Shown: positions 63,036 through 64,000 of the stretch, one piece after another
Numbering within the stretch: the stretch's first letter is position 1
Layout of the letters: every line of letters begins with the position of its first letter
Assembly (NCBI GenBank): GCA_009911175.1
Contig: QXWX01000004.1
Location: forward strand, 62,001-126,000
DNA: 64,000 nucleotides
Direction of reading: 5' to 3'
Source: Lachnospiraceae bacterium
Lineage (GTDB): Bacteria > Bacillota_A > Clostridia > Lachnospirales > Lachnospiraceae
Notes under the pieces: model-generated
Seen by the model: only the letters and a program-made list of their open reading frames with translations
Database searches by the model: none
What the model was told of the DNA's origin: nothing
Translations under genes and position numbers: made by a program

Positions 63036-64000
63036 TCAATTCTTAAAACTATGGATCGGCGCCGGAATCCGTCCTTTCCGGCTGATGAATGTGTCGCATC
63101 CAAATTCATTCACCGGAATAATGGGCGCATAGCCCAGAAGCCCTCCAAATTCCGCCGTCTCGCCCACATCTTTTCCGATCACCGGGATCAGCCTTACCGC
63201 CGTGGTCTTCTGGTTCACCATGCCGATGGCCATTTCGTCCGCAATGATCCCGGCAATGGTGCTGGCCTTCGTCTTGCCCGGAATGGCGATCATATCCAGG
63301 CCCACAGAACAGACGCAGGTCATGGCTTCCAACTTCTCCAGCGTCAGAGAACCGACGTTCACCGCGTCGATCATTCCCTGGTCCTCGCTCACCGGGATAA
63401 ATGCGCCGCTTAAGCCCCCCACATAGGAGGAGGCCATCACACCGCCCTTTTTCACCTGGTCATTGAGCATGGCCAGGGCCGCCGTAGTCCCCGGCGCGCC
63501 GACCCTCTCCAGGCCGATCTCTTCCAGGATCTCCGCCACGCTGTCCCCGATGGCCGGAGTGGGCGCCAGGGACAGATCCACGATTCCGAAGGGGATTCCC
63601 ATCCGCTTCGATGCCTCTCCCGCCACAAGCTGGCCTACCCGGGTCACCTTGAAGGCGGTCTTCTTAATGGTCTCGCAGAGTTCCTCGAATCCCTTGCCCC
63701 GAACCTTTTCCAATGCCTTCTTCACGACGCCCGGCCCGCTGACTCCCACGTTGATGACCGCGTCCGCCTCCGTCACGCCCAGAAATGCCCCTGCCATAAA
63801 CGGATTGTCGTCCGGCGCGTTGCAGAATACCACCAGCTTTGCACAGCCCAGGGAATCCCGGTCCTTGGTGGCCTCGGCTGTGGCCTTTACGATCTCCCCG
63901 CAGAGGCGAACCGCATCCATATTGATCCCGGTTCTGGTGGAGCCTACATTGACGGAGCTGCAGATCCGCTCCGTCTCCGCCAGCGCCTGGGGGATCGACC
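63036..64000 (-). CDS. PFL/UPF0210 family protein, N-terminus beyond window edge
   Basis: About 321 residues are visible of a protein that usually has about 450. The frame runs on past the internal methionine at 63920 to the edge, reading [17 protein letters not shown], the family's conserved stretch. Further motifs are [27 protein letters not shown] and [15 protein letters not shown]. The function is unproven. Relatives usually follow an ACT-domain gene, which would lie outside the window. degV follows it downstream. Confidence 0.93.
   Translation of the reverse strand, partial: SIPQALAETERICSSVNVGSTRTGINMDAVRLCGEIVKATAEATKDRDSLGCAKLVVFCNAPDDNPFMAGAFLGVTEADAVINVGVSGPGVVKKALEKVRGKGFEELCETIKKTAFKVTRVGQLVAGEASKRMGIPFGIVDLSLAPTPAIGDSVAEILEEIGLERVGAPGTTAALAMLNDQVKKGGVMASSYVGGLSGAFIPVSEDQGMIDAVNVGSLTLEKLEAMTCVCSVGLDMIAIPGKTKASTIAGIIADEMAIGMVNQKTTAVRLIPVIGKDVGETAEFGGLLGYAPIIPVNEFGCDTFISRKGRIPAPIHSFKN

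Overview
The window looks like a chromosomal segment of a low-to-mid GC, anaerobic, spore-forming member of the Clostridia, most like the Lachnospiraceae. The grounds are an iscR-iscS-iscU-mnmA Fe-S/thiolation operon, recA-recX-rny in a row, a SpoIIM-type protein and a SpoVB/MATE-type flippase, a CmpB-type membrane protein, methylglyoxal synthase, a Pta-AckA acetate pathway, strong AGGAGG ribosome sites and sigma-A promoters with 16-17 bp spacers. No rRNA, CRISPR or tail/capsid genes are visible. Genus cannot be decided from the sequence alone.

Layout. 1-6.5 kb: glycolysis (pgk cut by the left edge, gapA), a PHP phosphatase and the isc-mnmA operon with a readable promoter and dyad. 6.7-15 kb: a flippase, then a complete vanG-type glycopeptide-resistance set on the minus strand (vanR-vanS-vanG-vanXY-vanT) lying 15 bp behind spoIIM. 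15-20 kb: NUDIX, rny, recX, recA with a perfect SOS box, and a tRNA-Gly(CCC). 20-22 kb: a sodium:solute symporter. 22.0-24.4 kb: a very small integrated element bounded by 18-bp direct repeats, holding a type I toxin-antitoxin pair, an XRE-type regulator and a tyrosine integrase. 24.4-35.7 kb: mgsA, an ABC exporter pair, a beta-hydroxyacid dehydrogenase, a left-handed beta-helix protein, topB, galM, ppk1 and a patatin. 36-42.8 kb: ABC-F ATPase, histidine phosphatase, Fic protein, GNAT, a DUF4091 protein and a YczE-like membrane protein. 42.8-53 kb: Mrp, YfcC-type carrier, iadA, yceD-rpmF, ackA-pta, a PIN/AbrB toxin-antitoxin pair, mgtE and tmcAL. 54-59.5 kb: a more AT-rich, decayed accessory stretch (single-domain FakA relative, GNAT, aminoglycoside-phosphotransferase-like kinase, broken DUF4240, ABC ATPase and response-regulator genes around an intact AAA/nuclease-like gene). 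59.7-64 kb: CmpB-HD pair, a frameshifted RhuM gene, DegV and a PFL/UPF0210 protein cut by the right edge.

How the parts work together. The core is ordinary metabolism and DNA repair. The accessory content is cell-wall target alteration (van), addiction modules (type I pair, PIN/AbrB, possibly Fic) and relics of a bacitracin/lantibiotic-type ABC system. Intergenic spaces carry at least two families of long inverted repeats. The first shares termini of the form GTTACnnnTCAC (6.5, 15.0, 47.6, 59.4 kb). The second shares GTACGGTTG arms and an ATGCAATTTATTGCAAT core (29.1 and 37.7 kb). The best candidate for something new is the 2.4-kb element at 21993-24382. Its attachment core overlaps the -35 box of the symporter promoter, and apart from its regulator and integrase its only visible cargo is an addiction module.
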